Positions 27,800 through 36,604 of a stretch of 64,000 nt of DNA are shown here, piece after piece. Origin of the DNA: Cryobacterium frigoriphilum (GTDB lineage Bacteria > Actinomycetota > Actinomycetes > Actinomycetales > Microbacteriaceae); contig NZ_SOHE01000069.1 of the NCBI RefSeq assembly GCF_004403305.1, positions 62,001 to 126,000 on the forward strand, written 5' to 3'. Made by a program: the position numbers and the translations under genes. How positions within the stretch are numbered: position 1 is the stretch's first letter; every line of letters starts with the position of its first letter. The notes beneath the pieces were generated by a model. It worked only from the letters and a program-made list of their open reading frames with translations. It was not told the origin of the DNA and ran no database searches.

Positions 27800-28551
27800 T
27801 GTCACTCCTCAGCGCACAACTGGTCAGCGCCGGCTACGGAGATTCCCGGGCGGTGAGCGACATCGTTCTCACCCTCGCGCCCGGTGAGCTCCTGGCCCTG
27901 GTCGGCGCGAACGGTGCCGGCAAATCGACGCTTCTGCGGGTGCTCGCCGGAGCGCACAAGCCCACTTCAGGATCCGTGTGGCTGAAGGACGTCGATATCT
28001 CACCCCTGACTGATTTTGAACGTAACCGGCTGGGCATCTCGCTCGTGCCCGAAGGCCGCCGGCTGTTCGCCAGCCTGACCGTGCTGGAGAACCTGATGGT
28101 TGGAGCGGGGTCCGGCCGGGTCGGCGAGTGGACAGCCGACCGCGTCGTCGACACGCTCCCCATGCTCAAGCCGCTCCTGAAACGAAACGCTTCACGACTC
28201 TCGGGCGGTCAACAGCAGGCGGTCTCGATCGGACGGGCACTGATGTCCAACCCGGAGGTGCTGCTGCTCGACGAGGTCTCTCTCGGCCTGGCACCGATCA
28301 TCATCGACGAGCTCTACGAGTCCCTGGCTGTTGTTCGCCAGAGCGGCCTCGGCATCATTCTGGTCGAACAGGACCTCTCGCGCACCGTCGCCGTGGCCGA
28401 TCGAATCATATGTCTGTTGGAAGGCCACGTCGTTCTGCAGGGGGCAGCCGGCGATCTTTCACACGAGCAGATCACCGACGCATATTTCGGACATTCGATC
28501 AGCTCATTCTCCAACCCTGAATTGACAACCGAGGAAGGCCTGCAGGCATGA
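27799..28551 (+). CDS. ABC transporter ATP-binding protein, LivF type
   Basis: The ATG at 27799 overlaps the upstream TGA. The 250-residue ATPase has Walker A GANGAGKST (about 37), Q-loop region LVPEGRRLFASLTV, a canonical signature LSGGQQQAVSIGRAL (about 135), Walker B EVLLLDEVSLGLAP and the H-loop IILVEQDLSRT. The PEGRRLF motif is typical for LivF. With the LivG-type partner, whose signature is degenerate, it would form the ATPase pair of a branched-chain-type importer. The stop overlaps the permease start (ATGA), indicating translational coupling. Confidence 0.93.
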   Translation: MSLLSAQLVSAGYGDSRAVSDIVLTLAPGELLALVGANGAGKSTLLRVLAGAHKPTSGSVWLKDVDISPLTDFERNRLGISLVPEGRRLFASLTVLENLMVGAGSGRVGEWTADRVVDTLPMLKPLLKRNASRLSGGQQQAVSIGRALMSNPEVLLLDEVSLGLAPIIIDELYESLAVVRQSGLGIILVEQDLSRTVAVADRIICLLEGHVVLQGAAGDLSHEQITDAYFGHSISSFSNPELTTEEGLQA

Positions 28552-29420
28552 TTTTTCTCAACGCACTGATCCAGGGAATTCTGCTGGGTGGCCTCTTCGC
28601 CATGGCAGCACTGGGACTCTCCATCGCCTTCGGTGTCCTGCGCGTGGTGAACCTCGCCCACGGCGAGATCATGACGCTCGGCGCCTATCTGGCCTACCTG
28701 TCATTGTCGGCCCTCGGGCTCAACGTCTGGATGAGCCTGCTGATCGTGGTGCCGGCCATGGGCGTGGTCGGCTACTGGGTTCAAAGGCTCATGCTCCAGC
28801 GTGCTCTGCGCCTCAGTGAGCTGTCGCCGCTCCTGGTCACCTTCGGTCTCGCGATCATGATTCCGAACGCGCTCGTCGAGGTCTTCTCCAACAATAAAAA
28901 GCCCCTCCCCACAGGGGACCTGGCCGTGCAGAGCATCACCATCGTCGATGGCATCACGGTCGGTGTGCTGCCGTTGCTCACGCTGGTTGTCGCCGTCGTC
29001 CTCATCGCGGGCATGCAACTCTTCCTCGCCCGTACCAAAATGGGGCGCTACATGCGCGCTGCCGCCGACGACTCGGACACCCTGCGCCTGATGGGTATCG
29101 ATTACCGCAAGGTCTATGCCTTCGCGATGGCCATCGCCTTCGGTATCGCGGCGCTGGCCGGGGTCTTCTTCGGCATCCGCCAGGGGGGAGTGACGCCGTT
29201 CGACGGCCAGCTCACCGTGCTGTTCGCCTTCGAGGCCGTGATCATCGGCGGACTCGGATCGCTCTGGGGGACCCTCGCCGGCGGCATCGTGCTCGGTGTC
29301 GCGCACTCACTGGCCGGGCAGATCAGCCCCGACCTTCCACTCCTGGTGGGGAACCTGGTGTTCCTCGCCATTCTCGTCTTCCGTCCGACCGGCATCGTCC
29401 GAAGCAAGGTGGCCGCATAA
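28548..29420 (+). CDS. Branched-chain-type ABC transporter permease, LivH type
   Basis: The 290-residue membrane protein has about eight hydrophobic segments and the LivH hallmarks FAMAALGLSIAFGVLRVVNL with HGEIMTLGAY at the N-terminus. The coupling-helix region RYMRAAADDSDTLRLMGID and the C-terminal VIIGGLGSLWGTLAGGIVLG block are also present. Start and stop overlap neighbours in the ATGA and TAATG manner. It forms the translocation path with the LivM-type permease that follows. Confidence 0.93.
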   Translation: MIFLNALIQGILLGGLFAMAALGLSIAFGVLRVVNLAHGEIMTLGAYLAYLSLSALGLNVWMSLLIVVPAMGVVGYWVQRLMLQRALRLSELSPLLVTFGLAIMIPNALVEVFSNNKKPLPTGDLAVQSITIVDGITVGVLPLLTLVVAVVLIAGMQLFLARTKMGRYMRAAADDSDTLRLMGIDYRKVYAFAMAIAFGIAALAGVFFGIRQGGVTPFDGQLTVLFAFEAVIIGGLGSLWGTLAGGIVLGVAHSLAGQISPDLPLLVGNLVFLAILVFRPTGIVRSKVAA

Positions 29421-30463
29421 TGACTACTCTCACCGCTGCATCCTTTCGCGTCGACCGGTACCAGAAGCGAGCGCTCATGGCGGGGGGTGTCTCCGCCGCC
29501 ATCTTCGTCGCGCTCGCCGCTGCGCCGTATCTGCTCGACCCCGCTATCACCAGTTCCTGGATCAAACTGTTCTACCTGATCACCCTCGCCACCATGTGGA
29601 ACCTGCTCGCCGGGTACGCCGGAATGGTCTCCGTGGGGCAGCAGGCCTACATCGGCCTCGGTGCCTACGGGGTCTTCGTCTTCAACGACCTGGGATTCGA
29701 CGCCTACAGCAGCGCTCTCATCGCGTCGATCGCCGTCGGTGCGATTGCGCTGCCGCTGTCCTTTGTCGCCTTCCGGCTTCGCGGCGGGTACTTCGCCATC
29801 GGAACGTGGGTGATCGCGGAGGCCGTGCGGCAGATCATCATCCGCTTCGATGAACTCGGTGCCGGTCGCGGGCGCAGCATCTCGACCTATACCGGCGACC
29901 CTGTTTTTCGCAACCTGTTCACGTACTGGCTGGCCCTGGGCATCCTGGCTCTCGCACTCATCGTCACCTTCTATCTGCTGCGCAGCCGCATGGGAATCGC
30001 CCTGCAGAGCATCCGTGACAACGAGGTGGCGGCGCGCGCGCTGGGAATCAACGTCAGCCGCACGAAGCGTATCGTCTTCACGATCGCGGCCATGGGCGCA
30101 TCACTGGCCGGTTCCGTCATCTGTATCCAGGCCATCGGGGTTGCCTCCCCGAACCAGATCTTCAGCGTGAGCTATTCGGCGTTCATGATCTTCATGGTCC
30201 TGATCGGCGGCATCGGCACCATCGAAGGCCCGATCGTCGGAGCCGTCATCTACTTCGTGATGGATTTCTACTTCAGCCAGCTGGGGTTGTGGTATTTGGT
30301 TGTTCTCGGCCTACTGGCCATCCTGGTCACGCTCTTCCTTCCGAAGGGCATCTGGGGCGCCATCCATGAGCGGTTCAACATCTCCCTGTTCCCGGTCGGC
30401 CACCGCATCGTGCCCATTGCCGACCACATTCCGACGAAAGTTCTGAGCAATGCCGACGTATGA
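29420..30463 (+). CDS. Branched-chain-type ABC transporter permease, LivM type
   Basis: The 347-residue protein has about nine hydrophobic segments and LivM features: MWNLLAGYAGMVSVGQQAYI near residue 55, the FRLRGGYFAIGTWVIAEAVR segment, and the coupling region SIRDNEVAARALGINVSRTK (about 196-215). A C-terminal GGIGTIEGPIVGAVIYFV block completes it. The ATG overlaps the LivH-type stop. The C-terminal cytoplasmic tail (after about 315) is short and polar. It completes the importer; the downstream SDR starts at or within its stop. Confidence 0.93.
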   Translation: MTTLTAASFRVDRYQKRALMAGGVSAAIFVALAAAPYLLDPAITSSWIKLFYLITLATMWNLLAGYAGMVSVGQQAYIGLGAYGVFVFNDLGFDAYSSALIASIAVGAIALPLSFVAFRLRGGYFAIGTWVIAEAVRQIIIRFDELGAGRGRSISTYTGDPVFRNLFTYWLALGILALALIVTFYLLRSRMGIALQSIRDNEVAARALGINVSRTKRIVFTIAAMGASLAGSVICIQAIGVASPNQIFSVSYSAFMIFMVLIGGIGTIEGPIVGAVIYFVMDFYFSQLGLWYLVVLGLLAILVTLFLPKGIWGAIHERFNISLFPVGHRIVPIADHIPTKVLSNADV

Positions 30464-30477
30464 GGAAGCGGGACACA

Positions 30478-31308
30478 ATGGGAGATTTTGACGGCAAGGC
30501 CGGCCTGGTATCGGGTGCGGCCGGGGGAATCGGTCGCGCAACCGCGCTCGCTTTCGCCCGGGAGGGGGGCAGCGTCGTCGTCGCCGACCTCGAAGCGCTC
30601 CGGCCGCAGGCCGAGGAGACGGTGCGCCTCATCACCAGCAGCGGCGGTTCGGCCATCTTCGTGCCGACCGATGTCACTCGAGCCGCAGACGTCGAGGCAC
30701 TCGTCAACGCGGTGGTCGAAACCTACGGATCCCTTGATTTCGCGCACAACAACGCGGGCATTCTCAAGGTTGGATTCACGGCGGAGATTGACGAGGCCGA
30801 TTTCGACCAGATCATCGCGGTCGACCTCAAAGGGGTTTGGCTGGCCATGAAATACGAGATCCTACAGATGCAGAAGCAGGGTGGCGGAGCAATCGTGAAC
30901 ACGGCGTCGGAGGCCGGTCTGGTGGGCACGCCCCTCGCGGGTCCCTACGTCGCGGCCAAGCACGCGGTTGTCGGTTTGACCAAGACTGCGGCCGGCGAAT
31001 ATGCGAATCAGAATATACGCATCAATGCCGTCGCACCCGGAGCCATTGAGACGCCGATGATCACCGACCTTCCCCAGCAGGCTCGGGATTCCCTGCTGGC
31101 ACCCCAGCCACTGCACCGTTTCGGAACGGCCGACGAGGTAGCGGATGCCGTTCTCTGGCTGGCATCGTCCCGGTCATCCTTTGTCGTCGGCGCCATCCTG
31201 TCCATTGATGGCGGGGCGACGTCGAATGCCCAGTCGTACAGCAGTGAGAACAGCCCGCCATCGTCAGCGGTGGTCGATGCCGAGACCTCACGCACGATCA
31301 ACGTCTGA
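30478..31308 (+). CDS. Short-chain dehydrogenase/reductase in the transporter operon
   Basis: I prefer ATG 30478 ([17 protein letters not shown]) because GAGGAAG lies upstream; an ATG at 30460 overlapping the permease stop would add six residues. The 276-residue classical SDR has the GAAGGIGRA cofactor motif, NNAGI (about 87), catalytic Ser in [10 protein letters not shown] (about 142) and YVAAKHA (Tyr and Lys about 155-159). A C-terminal tail beyond IDGGAT adds roughly 25 polar residues. It would oxidise an alcohol or reduce a ketone with NAD(P). Operon membership suggests it acts on the imported compound, for example converting a secondary alcohol to the ketone used by the carboxylase cluster; this is inference. 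Confidence 0.9.
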   Translation: MGDFDGKAGLVSGAAGGIGRATALAFAREGGSVVVADLEALRPQAEETVRLITSSGGSAIFVPTDVTRAADVEALVNAVVETYGSLDFAHNNAGILKVGFTAEIDEADFDQIIAVDLKGVWLAMKYEILQMQKQGGGAIVNTASEAGLVGTPLAGPYVAAKHAVVGLTKTAAGEYANQNIRINAVAPGAIETPMITDLPQQARDSLLAPQPLHRFGTADEVADAVLWLASSRSSFVVGAILSIDGGATSNAQSYSSENSPPSSAVVDAETSRTINV

Positions 31309-31325
31309 AAGGAACTCTGCTGCTC

Positions 31326-31924
31326 TTGGAAGGCAAAACAGCGCTCGTCACGGGGGCGGGGGCAGGGATCCGTCGTGCCATCGCCCTGAGGCATGCGGCC
31401 GAGGGGGCCCGGGTCCTCGCTTCCGATATCGACGACGAGGGGGGAGCGGCAACCGTCGACCTGATCCGGGCGGAGGGTGGGACTGCGGTCTACCAGCATG
31501 CCGATGTGAGCTCCCTCGGTGACAACGAGAGTCTGGTCGCCGCCGCTCTGGACCACTGGGGCAGACTCGACATCGCCTGCAGGCCATCGTGAACATCTCG
31601 AGCATTCTGGGCCAGGTCGCCTTCACGGGCGTCGGCCCCTATATCGCCGCCAAGCACGGCGTCGTCGGACTCACGAAGAGTGTGGCGCTGGAATACGCGG
31701 CACAGGGCATTCGCGCGGTGAGCGTGGGCCCGGCATTCATCACGACGGGTCTGGAGAATCAACTCGACGAGGTGTCCCGGCGTGGTCTGGTGGCCCTGCA
31801 TCCCGCCGGGCGGATGGGCGAACCGAAGGAGGTCGCCGAGCTGGTCTCCTGGTTGAGCAGTGATCGCGCGTCCTTCGTCAACGGCGGCTATTTTCCCGTT
31901 GATGGCGGATACCTGACGCGGTAA
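31326..31924 (+). pseudogene. Second SDR gene with internal deletion and frameshift
   Basis: The 5' part reads [20 protein letters not shown] to GRLDIAC and stops at 31592. The 3' part, in another frame from about 31589, reads [20 protein letters not shown] with the catalytic Tyr-x3-Lys region and ends normally in VDGGYLTR. The segment between (NNAGI and about 40 more residues) is missing at the junction near 31580, and the glycine motif has Arg where GIG is expected. It is therefore a dead copy lying just after the intact SDR. The 3' end is well preserved, so the loss is probably recent. Confidence 0.82.
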
Positions 31925-31965
31925 GCGGTCGACCGAGCCGTACCGCACGGGCAAGTCACGCCGGG

Positions 31966-32024
31966 CGACAACAGAGAGAAGGGGATGTGATCTGTTGGAT
32001 CGCATCCCCTTCTCTGTGTTGTCG
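31966..32024. terminator. Long bidirectional-type terminator hairpin between convergent operons
   Basis: CGACAACAGAGAGAAGGGG and its partner CCCCTTCTCTGTGTTGTCG form a stem of about 22 bp including the ATG/CAT continuation, with one mismatch. It separates the plus-strand transporter operon from the minus-strand carboxylase operon. The 3' arm is followed by a second copy of CTCTGTGTTGTCGTG. Confidence 0.75.
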
Positions 32025-32051
32025 TGTTCTCTGTGTTGTCGTGCTGTGCGT

Positions 32052-32084
32052 CTGCTACTGCTACTGCTACTGCTGCTGCTGCTG
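32052..32084 (-). repeat. CTGCTA/CTG triplet repeat at the ligase stop codon
   Basis: Three CTGCTA units run into five CTG units. On the minus strand these encode five Gln codons followed by TAG, then further CAG-TAG pairs. The stop codon is part of the repeat, so unit gain or loss would vary only the poly-Gln tail. Confidence 0.75.
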
Positions 32085-34079
32085 GGCCAGGTAGTTCCGG
32101 GCCCGGTCGATGAACCAGTCGACGGCATCGGGATTGGCTAGAGAGCCGCGGTTGATGGCCGTCTCGGGGCTGTGGCCCGTGAACAGCTTCTTGATCGGCA
32201 CCTCGATCTTCTTCGAGGCGTGGGTGACGGGTACCGCCGGCGCCTGAACGATCTCATCCGGCACGTGTCGGGCCGAGGTCAGCCGCCGGATGGTGCTGCT
32301 TATGGTGGCCGTGAGCTCGTCGGTTAGCTCGCTCCCCGCATCAAGCACGACGAACAGCGGCAGGTAGTAGCCACCATCCGCTTGCTCAAGCCCGATGACC
32401 AGGGATTCCTTGACCTCGGGCACGTGCTGGAGTGCCGCGTAGATGTCTGCGCTGCCGAGGCGCACCCCGCCGCGGTTCAGTGTGGCGTCTGACCGGCCAT
32501 GCACGGCGAACCCACCGGTCGGTGTCTCTGTGATCCAGTCGCCCTGCACCCAGACGTTCGGAAACGTCTCAAAATAGGAACTTCGGTAGCGGGAGCCGTC
32601 GCCGTCACCCCAGAAGAATACGGGCATCGACGGCATGGGGCGGCGAATAACCATCTCGCCCAGTTCACCGACGACCCGTTGCCCAGATTCCGACCACGCT
32701 TCGACCGCAACACCCAGAAGCGGGCCCTGAAGCTCGCCCAGACGCACCGGTTCCAGCGGGTTCGACCCGATGAAACCACTGCAGATGTCGGTACCACCGC
32801 TATCGGAGCCCAAATGAACGTCGCGCTTGAGGTGGTCATGTACCCAGAGCCACGTGGAATCGGGGAGGGGGGATCCGGTCGACAGAATCGACCGCAGTCT
32901 GGACAGGTCCCGTGAGGGCACCGGGGCGATGCCGGATTTTTCGACCAGAGACAGGTACGCGGCACCGGTGGCGAACATCGTCGCCCGGGTCAGCGCAATC
33001 ACGTCGAACTGACGATCCGTGCGCCCAAACATGGGGGATCCCGAATAGGTGACGACCGAGGCCCCCGACATGAGGTTGTTGACCAGGGTGTTCCAGACCA
33101 TCCACGAGGTGTTCGCCGCGACGTAATAGCGATCACCCGGCCCCATGTCCTGGTTGAGCCCGGTGCCTTTCAGAGCCTCGAGCGTGATGCCGCCATGGCC
33201 GTGCACGATACCCTTAGGTTTTCCTGTCGTGCCGGACGAGAAGAGCACCCAGAGCGGATGTCCGAACGCCACGCGCTGGTACCGGGGCTCGACCGTGTCA
33301 GTCAGCAGGCCCGCGAAATCGAGGCGACCAGCCCCGAGTTGGCCGGTGCCGTGGGGGCTGCGCAGCAGAATCGTGTGCGTGCGTTCGGGCAGGCCGGCCT
33401 CGACCTCGGCCAGATAGTCGAGGCGGTCGAAGTACTTGCCGTTGAACTGGTAACCGTCCACGCCAATCAACAGTTTCGGCTGCAGCTGGCGAAGACGCTC
33501 GAGCGTGGCTGCGGCCGACAGGTCTGGTGAATTAATCGTCCAGATGGCGCCGAGGGAGGCCGTCGCCAGCAAGCCGATGATCGCTTCGGGCACGTTGGGT
33601 AAGACGGCGGCGACGCGGTCACCCTCGCCGATTCCCAGCCGGCGCAGGTGGTCGGCAAGCGAAGACACCCGGGACTCCAGCTCTCGCCAGGTCAGTTCGG
33701 TCATCGCGTCATCTTCCTGGATCGTCAGGATGGCGGTGGAATCTGCGAGCTCGGGGTTGGCGGCGTGACGCAGCACGTTTTCGGCGAAGTTGAGTTTCGC
33801 GCGGGGATACCAGACCGCGCCCGGCATCCGTTCCTCCGCGAGTGCGGGCCCGTCGAAGCCCTCGCCCACGACGTCGAAGTACTCGCGGACGGCATCCCAG
33901 AATCCGGACAGGTCGTCGACGGACCACTGCCAGGCTTCCCGGTACGTCGTGAGACCGATCTGCCGGTGTTCGCCGACCCAGGTCATGAAATCCCACAGGC
34001 GTGTTTTGTGCTGCTGTTCGACCGTGGGAATCCAGGTGAGGGGGGCTGCCGTCGCTGTTGCTGGGCTCTGTACTGACAT
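32067..34079 (-). CDS. Acetoacetate-CoA ligase family protein
   Basis: The start ATG 34079 (MSVQSPATA) has AAAAGGAC five bases upstream. The 670-residue ANL-superfamily ligase has the acetoacetyl-CoA synthetase layout: N-terminal WDFMTWVGEHR and AVWYPRAKLNFAENVL, DGYQFNGKYFDRL near 240, P-loop FSSGTTGKPKGIVHG near 300, SDSGGTDICSGF near 430, and GRSDATLNRGGVRLGSADIY near 555, with the C-terminal Lys in SKKIEVPIKK. It activates a beta-keto acid with ATP and CoA. It is the last gene of the carboxylase operon, where it would trap the carboxylation product as a thioester. Benzoylacetate-CoA ligase belongs to the same family, so aryl beta-keto acids are possible. Confidence 0.92.
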   Translation of the reverse strand: MSVQSPATATAAPLTWIPTVEQQHKTRLWDFMTWVGEHRQIGLTTYREAWQWSVDDLSGFWDAVREYFDVVGEGFDGPALAEERMPGAVWYPRAKLNFAENVLRHAANPELADSTAILTIQEDDAMTELTWRELESRVSSLADHLRRLGIGEGDRVAAVLPNVPEAIIGLLATASLGAIWTINSPDLSAAATLERLRQLQPKLLIGVDGYQFNGKYFDRLDYLAEVEAGLPERTHTILLRSPHGTGQLGAGRLDFAGLLTDTVEPRYQRVAFGHPLWVLFSSGTTGKPKGIVHGHGGITLEALKGTGLNQDMGPGDRYYVAANTSWMVWNTLVNNLMSGASVVTYSGSPMFGRTDRQFDVIALTRATMFATGAAYLSLVEKSGIAPVPSRDLSRLRSILSTGSPLPDSTWLWVHDHLKRDVHLGSDSGGTDICSGFIGSNPLEPVRLGELQGPLLGVAVEAWSESGQRVVGELGEMVIRRPMPSMPVFFWGDGDGSRYRSSYFETFPNVWVQGDWITETPTGGFAVHGRSDATLNRGGVRLGSADIYAALQHVPEVKESLVIGLEQADGGYYLPLFVVLDAGSELTDELTATISSTIRRLTSARHVPDEIVQAPAVPVTHASKKIEVPIKKLFTGHSPETAINRGSLANPDAVDWFIDRARNYLAQQQQQ

Positions 34080-34136
34080 CGCTGTCCTTTTCGTGGGTAG
34101 AAGTGGTGTGGGGCTGGCCGGGCGCATCCTGAGCAG

Positions 34137-35027
34137 TCAGTTGCGCCCGGCAGCGGGGGCCGCGGATGCCATCGCGAACCACTGCACCAGTTCGATCATG
34201 CTGTCCACAATAAAATCGGGGCGTTGCTCCGCGGGTGCGGCCGCGGCATCCGCAGCCGAGTGGGTGCCGGTCGTCACGAGACAGCCAAGTGCACCCGCAC
34301 GGCGAGCCATCTGGCATTCAAGCGTGAGGTCGTCGCCCACGATGAGCATCTGAGAGGGGTGCACCTGCAACCGGCGGGAGACGACCTTGATCGCTTCCTC
34401 CGAGGGTTTGCCGAGAACCCGGTACGGGCGTCCGGTGACGTGGCTGAGACCGACCGTGATGAATCCCGAGACGCCCACATTCAGACGTTCCTTCGACGCA
34501 AAGGAGGGGGCATCGGAGGTGCAGTAGAGCTTGGCACCGGCGAGCACAGCCTCGGCGGCAAGCTGAATTTTGTCCTTGCCGAACTCCGTGTCCCAGCCGA
34601 TCACGACGGCCGCCGCGTTCGTGGGTGCGCCAGCCAGCGCCCGGTCAATGTCGATGAGGTTGAGGCCACGACGTTCGAAGTCATCCACGACTCCGCTTCC
34701 GCCGAAAACGAGCAGCGGCAGGTCTGCGTACAGTTCCTGCATCGTTTCCGCGGCGACGACCGCGGGGGTCAGCACCTCGCTGTCGTGGATATCCAGGCCC
34801 ATTGAGCGAAGCGACGCAGCGATCTGAGCGGATGTCTGCATCGAGCCGTTCGTGAACGCTGCGAGACTGCGCCCGGACGAACGCACGAGCTCGATCGCTT
34901 CCGATGCCCCGGGAAGCACGCTGCCGCCGTGGCCGCTGGGACCGTCCGAGAGCACGAGGCATCCGTCGATGTCAAACATGACACCGCGTACCTCCGCGAG
35001 ACGTAATTGAACTTCGGCTGTATTCAT
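34137..35027 (-). CDS. HAD-IIA family phosphatase
   Basis: The ATG at 35027 overlaps the carboxyltransferase stop (ATGA) and has GGAGGA upstream. The 296-residue HAD hydrolase shows motif I VMFDIDGCLVLSDG (about 16-29; nucleophile Asp and DxD), motif II AAFTNGS near 61, motif III Lys in VLGKPSEEAI near 205 and motif IV VGDDLTLECQMA near 226, with the IIA cap between motifs II and III. Relatives dephosphorylate p-nitrophenyl phosphate, phosphoglycolate or nucleotides. Its tight coupling to a dikinase/carboxylase operon suggests removal of a phosphorylated side product or intermediate; the true substrate is unknown. Confidence 0.88.
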   Translation of the reverse strand: MNTAEVQLRLAEVRGVMFDIDGCLVLSDGPSGHGGSVLPGASEAIELVRSSGRSLAAFTNGSMQTSAQIAASLRSMGLDIHDSEVLTPAVVAAETMQELYADLPLLVFGGSGVVDDFERRGLNLIDIDRALAGAPTNAAAVVIGWDTEFGKDKIQLAAEAVLAGAKLYCTSDAPSFASKERLNVGVSGFITVGLSHVTGRPYRVLGKPSEEAIKVVSRRLQVHPSQMLIVGDDLTLECQMARRAGALGCLVTTGTHSAADAAAAPAEQRPDFIVDSMIELVQWFAMASAAPAAGRN

Positions 35028-36604
35028 GACGCTCCTCCGGCCGGCTCGCGGCGCAATTCCACGTTCTCGGCTCCCCGACGCACGGCGAGGTATTTCCATT
35101 TGGGCAGCTTGTGGGCGGCTGCGATGAAGTCCGTGACGCTCGTCACGGGGGTCGCCGCACGAGTTGCTCCGGTGGCGCTCCACCTCGGCGCCGGACCGGC
35201 GGCGAGCATGGCGTCGATCTGATCGCCCGGCAGCACCATGCGCAGCAGCAGTTCCTCTTCGCTGAGGCGACGACCGAATTTCTTACCGTACTCATCGTGC
35301 AGATCGGCCAGGGATCGCTCTACTGGTGGTTGGGCGAGTTCTTTCGCGCGGGGCAGCGAGGCAACCCTCTGCAGCACTTCGGGTGCGATCTCGCCCTCCG
35401 GTGCGCCAAAGTTTCCGAGTACGAATCTGACGACCTCATCCGGGATGCGGCTATAGCGTTCTTCCCCGGCCTTGATGGCCAGCACGTTCATGAGCGCCTG
35501 GCTGCCCACGAACTGACTGAACGGGGTCACCATGATGGGGTAACCCAGGTCGGCCCGCACCCGCCCGGCCTCCTCGATGACGGCGGGCAGGTCATCGAGC
35601 ATGCGCAGCTCGCCGAGTTGGCGCCGCAGGGTCGACATCATGCCGCCGGGTACCTGGTGCACGTGGGGACTGAGATCATACTCGGTCGGAACTCCGGCCT
35701 TCAGCCCCTGAGAGGCGGCAATGGCATAGAGGATGTCCGCTGCCTCGGCCGCCGCGTCGCGGTTGACCTGAACCGGTATGCCGAGGGCGTCGAGGTTGGT
35801 GATGAGGTTTTCCAGGCTGGGTTGAGCGGTCCCGTTGGACAACGGGCCGAGTCCGGTGTGCAGCACGTCGACGCCGAGTTCCGCTGCGGCGAGATAGAGC
35901 TGGGATGCAGCGCCGGTGGTGCAGTGACTGTGGAGTTCGAGGGATTTGGCCCCCACGGCAGCTCGGATGCCCGGGATCAGCTGGCGGGTGCGGTCGATGG
36001 TGAGCAATCCGCCGGGGTCCTTGAGATACACGGAATCGATGAAGGGACTGGCACTGAACAGCCGCGCGTTGCGACTGTAACTCTCGTCGGTGTGCACCGG
36101 GCTTTCGGTGAACGTCACGGCCGCGACGACCTGGGTGATTCCCTCATCGTTGGCCCATTCGGCCACCCTGAGCACGGACTCGACGTCATTCATGGGCTCG
36201 GCAATCTGAAGCCGGCCCAGGCCGTGGCTGGCCATCAACCGCAGCGCCATGCGCATCACGGTCTCGGAGGCCTTGTCCCAGGACATGAAACGCATTCCGG
36301 TCGAAATCGCCGAGAGCGGGGTATTGGGCATGACATCTTTCATGCGCGAAATGCGTTCCCAGGGGCTCTCCTGATGCCACTTCACGCCCATCGACAGGTT
36401 CGTCGAACTGGTGAAGTCGATGGCTTCGTAGCCCACCTGGTCGAGCAGCGGCCCGACCGCTTCGACCATTCCGGTGGTCAGCCCGGTGGCTCCCCACAGA
36501 CTCTGGTTGCCGTCTCGCAGGCTGGTGTCCAACAGACGCACCGGCTGTCGAGGCGCGGCACGATCCTGCCCGGTTTTGGCGTTGTTCTGCGGGGTTGCGG
36601 TCAT
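35024..36604 (-). CDS. Pyruvate carboxylase-like carboxyltransferase subunit with altered substrate site
   Basis: The ATG at 36604 overlaps the biotin carboxylase stop. The 526-residue protein is a HMGL/PYC-OADA carboxyltransferase: LDTSLRDGNQSLWG near 25 (metal Asp, Arg and Gln of the RDxxQS motif), the active-site Lys in YLKDPGGLL near 198 and the metal HxH in LELHSHCTTGAA near 228. A PYC_OADA C-terminal domain follows from about 300. Two substrate motifs differ from pyruvate carboxylase and oxaloacetate decarboxylase: WGGATFD is replaced by FTSSTNLSMG, and the LLRG(Q/A)N motif, whose Arg holds the carboxylate of pyruvate, reads AISTGMRF with Thr at that Arg. The acceptor is thus probably not a 2-keto acid; a ketone would fit. 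Confidence 0.88.
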   Translation of the reverse strand: MTATPQNNAKTGQDRAAPRQPVRLLDTSLRDGNQSLWGATGLTTGMVEAVGPLLDQVGYEAIDFTSSTNLSMGVKWHQESPWERISRMKDVMPNTPLSAISTGMRFMSWDKASETVMRMALRLMASHGLGRLQIAEPMNDVESVLRVAEWANDEGITQVVAAVTFTESPVHTDESYSRNARLFSASPFIDSVYLKDPGGLLTIDRTRQLIPGIRAAVGAKSLELHSHCTTGAASQLYLAAAELGVDVLHTGLGPLSNGTAQPSLENLITNLDALGIPVQVNRDAAAEAADILYAIAASQGLKAGVPTEYDLSPHVHQVPGGMMSTLRRQLGELRMLDDLPAVIEEAGRVRADLGYPIMVTPFSQFVGSQALMNVLAIKAGEERYSRIPDEVVRFVLGNFGAPEGEIAPEVLQRVASLPRAKELAQPPVERSLADLHDEYGKKFGRRLSEEELLLRMVLPGDQIDAMLAAGPAPRWSATGATRAATPVTSVTDFIAAAHKLPKWKYLAVRRGAENVELRREPAGGAS

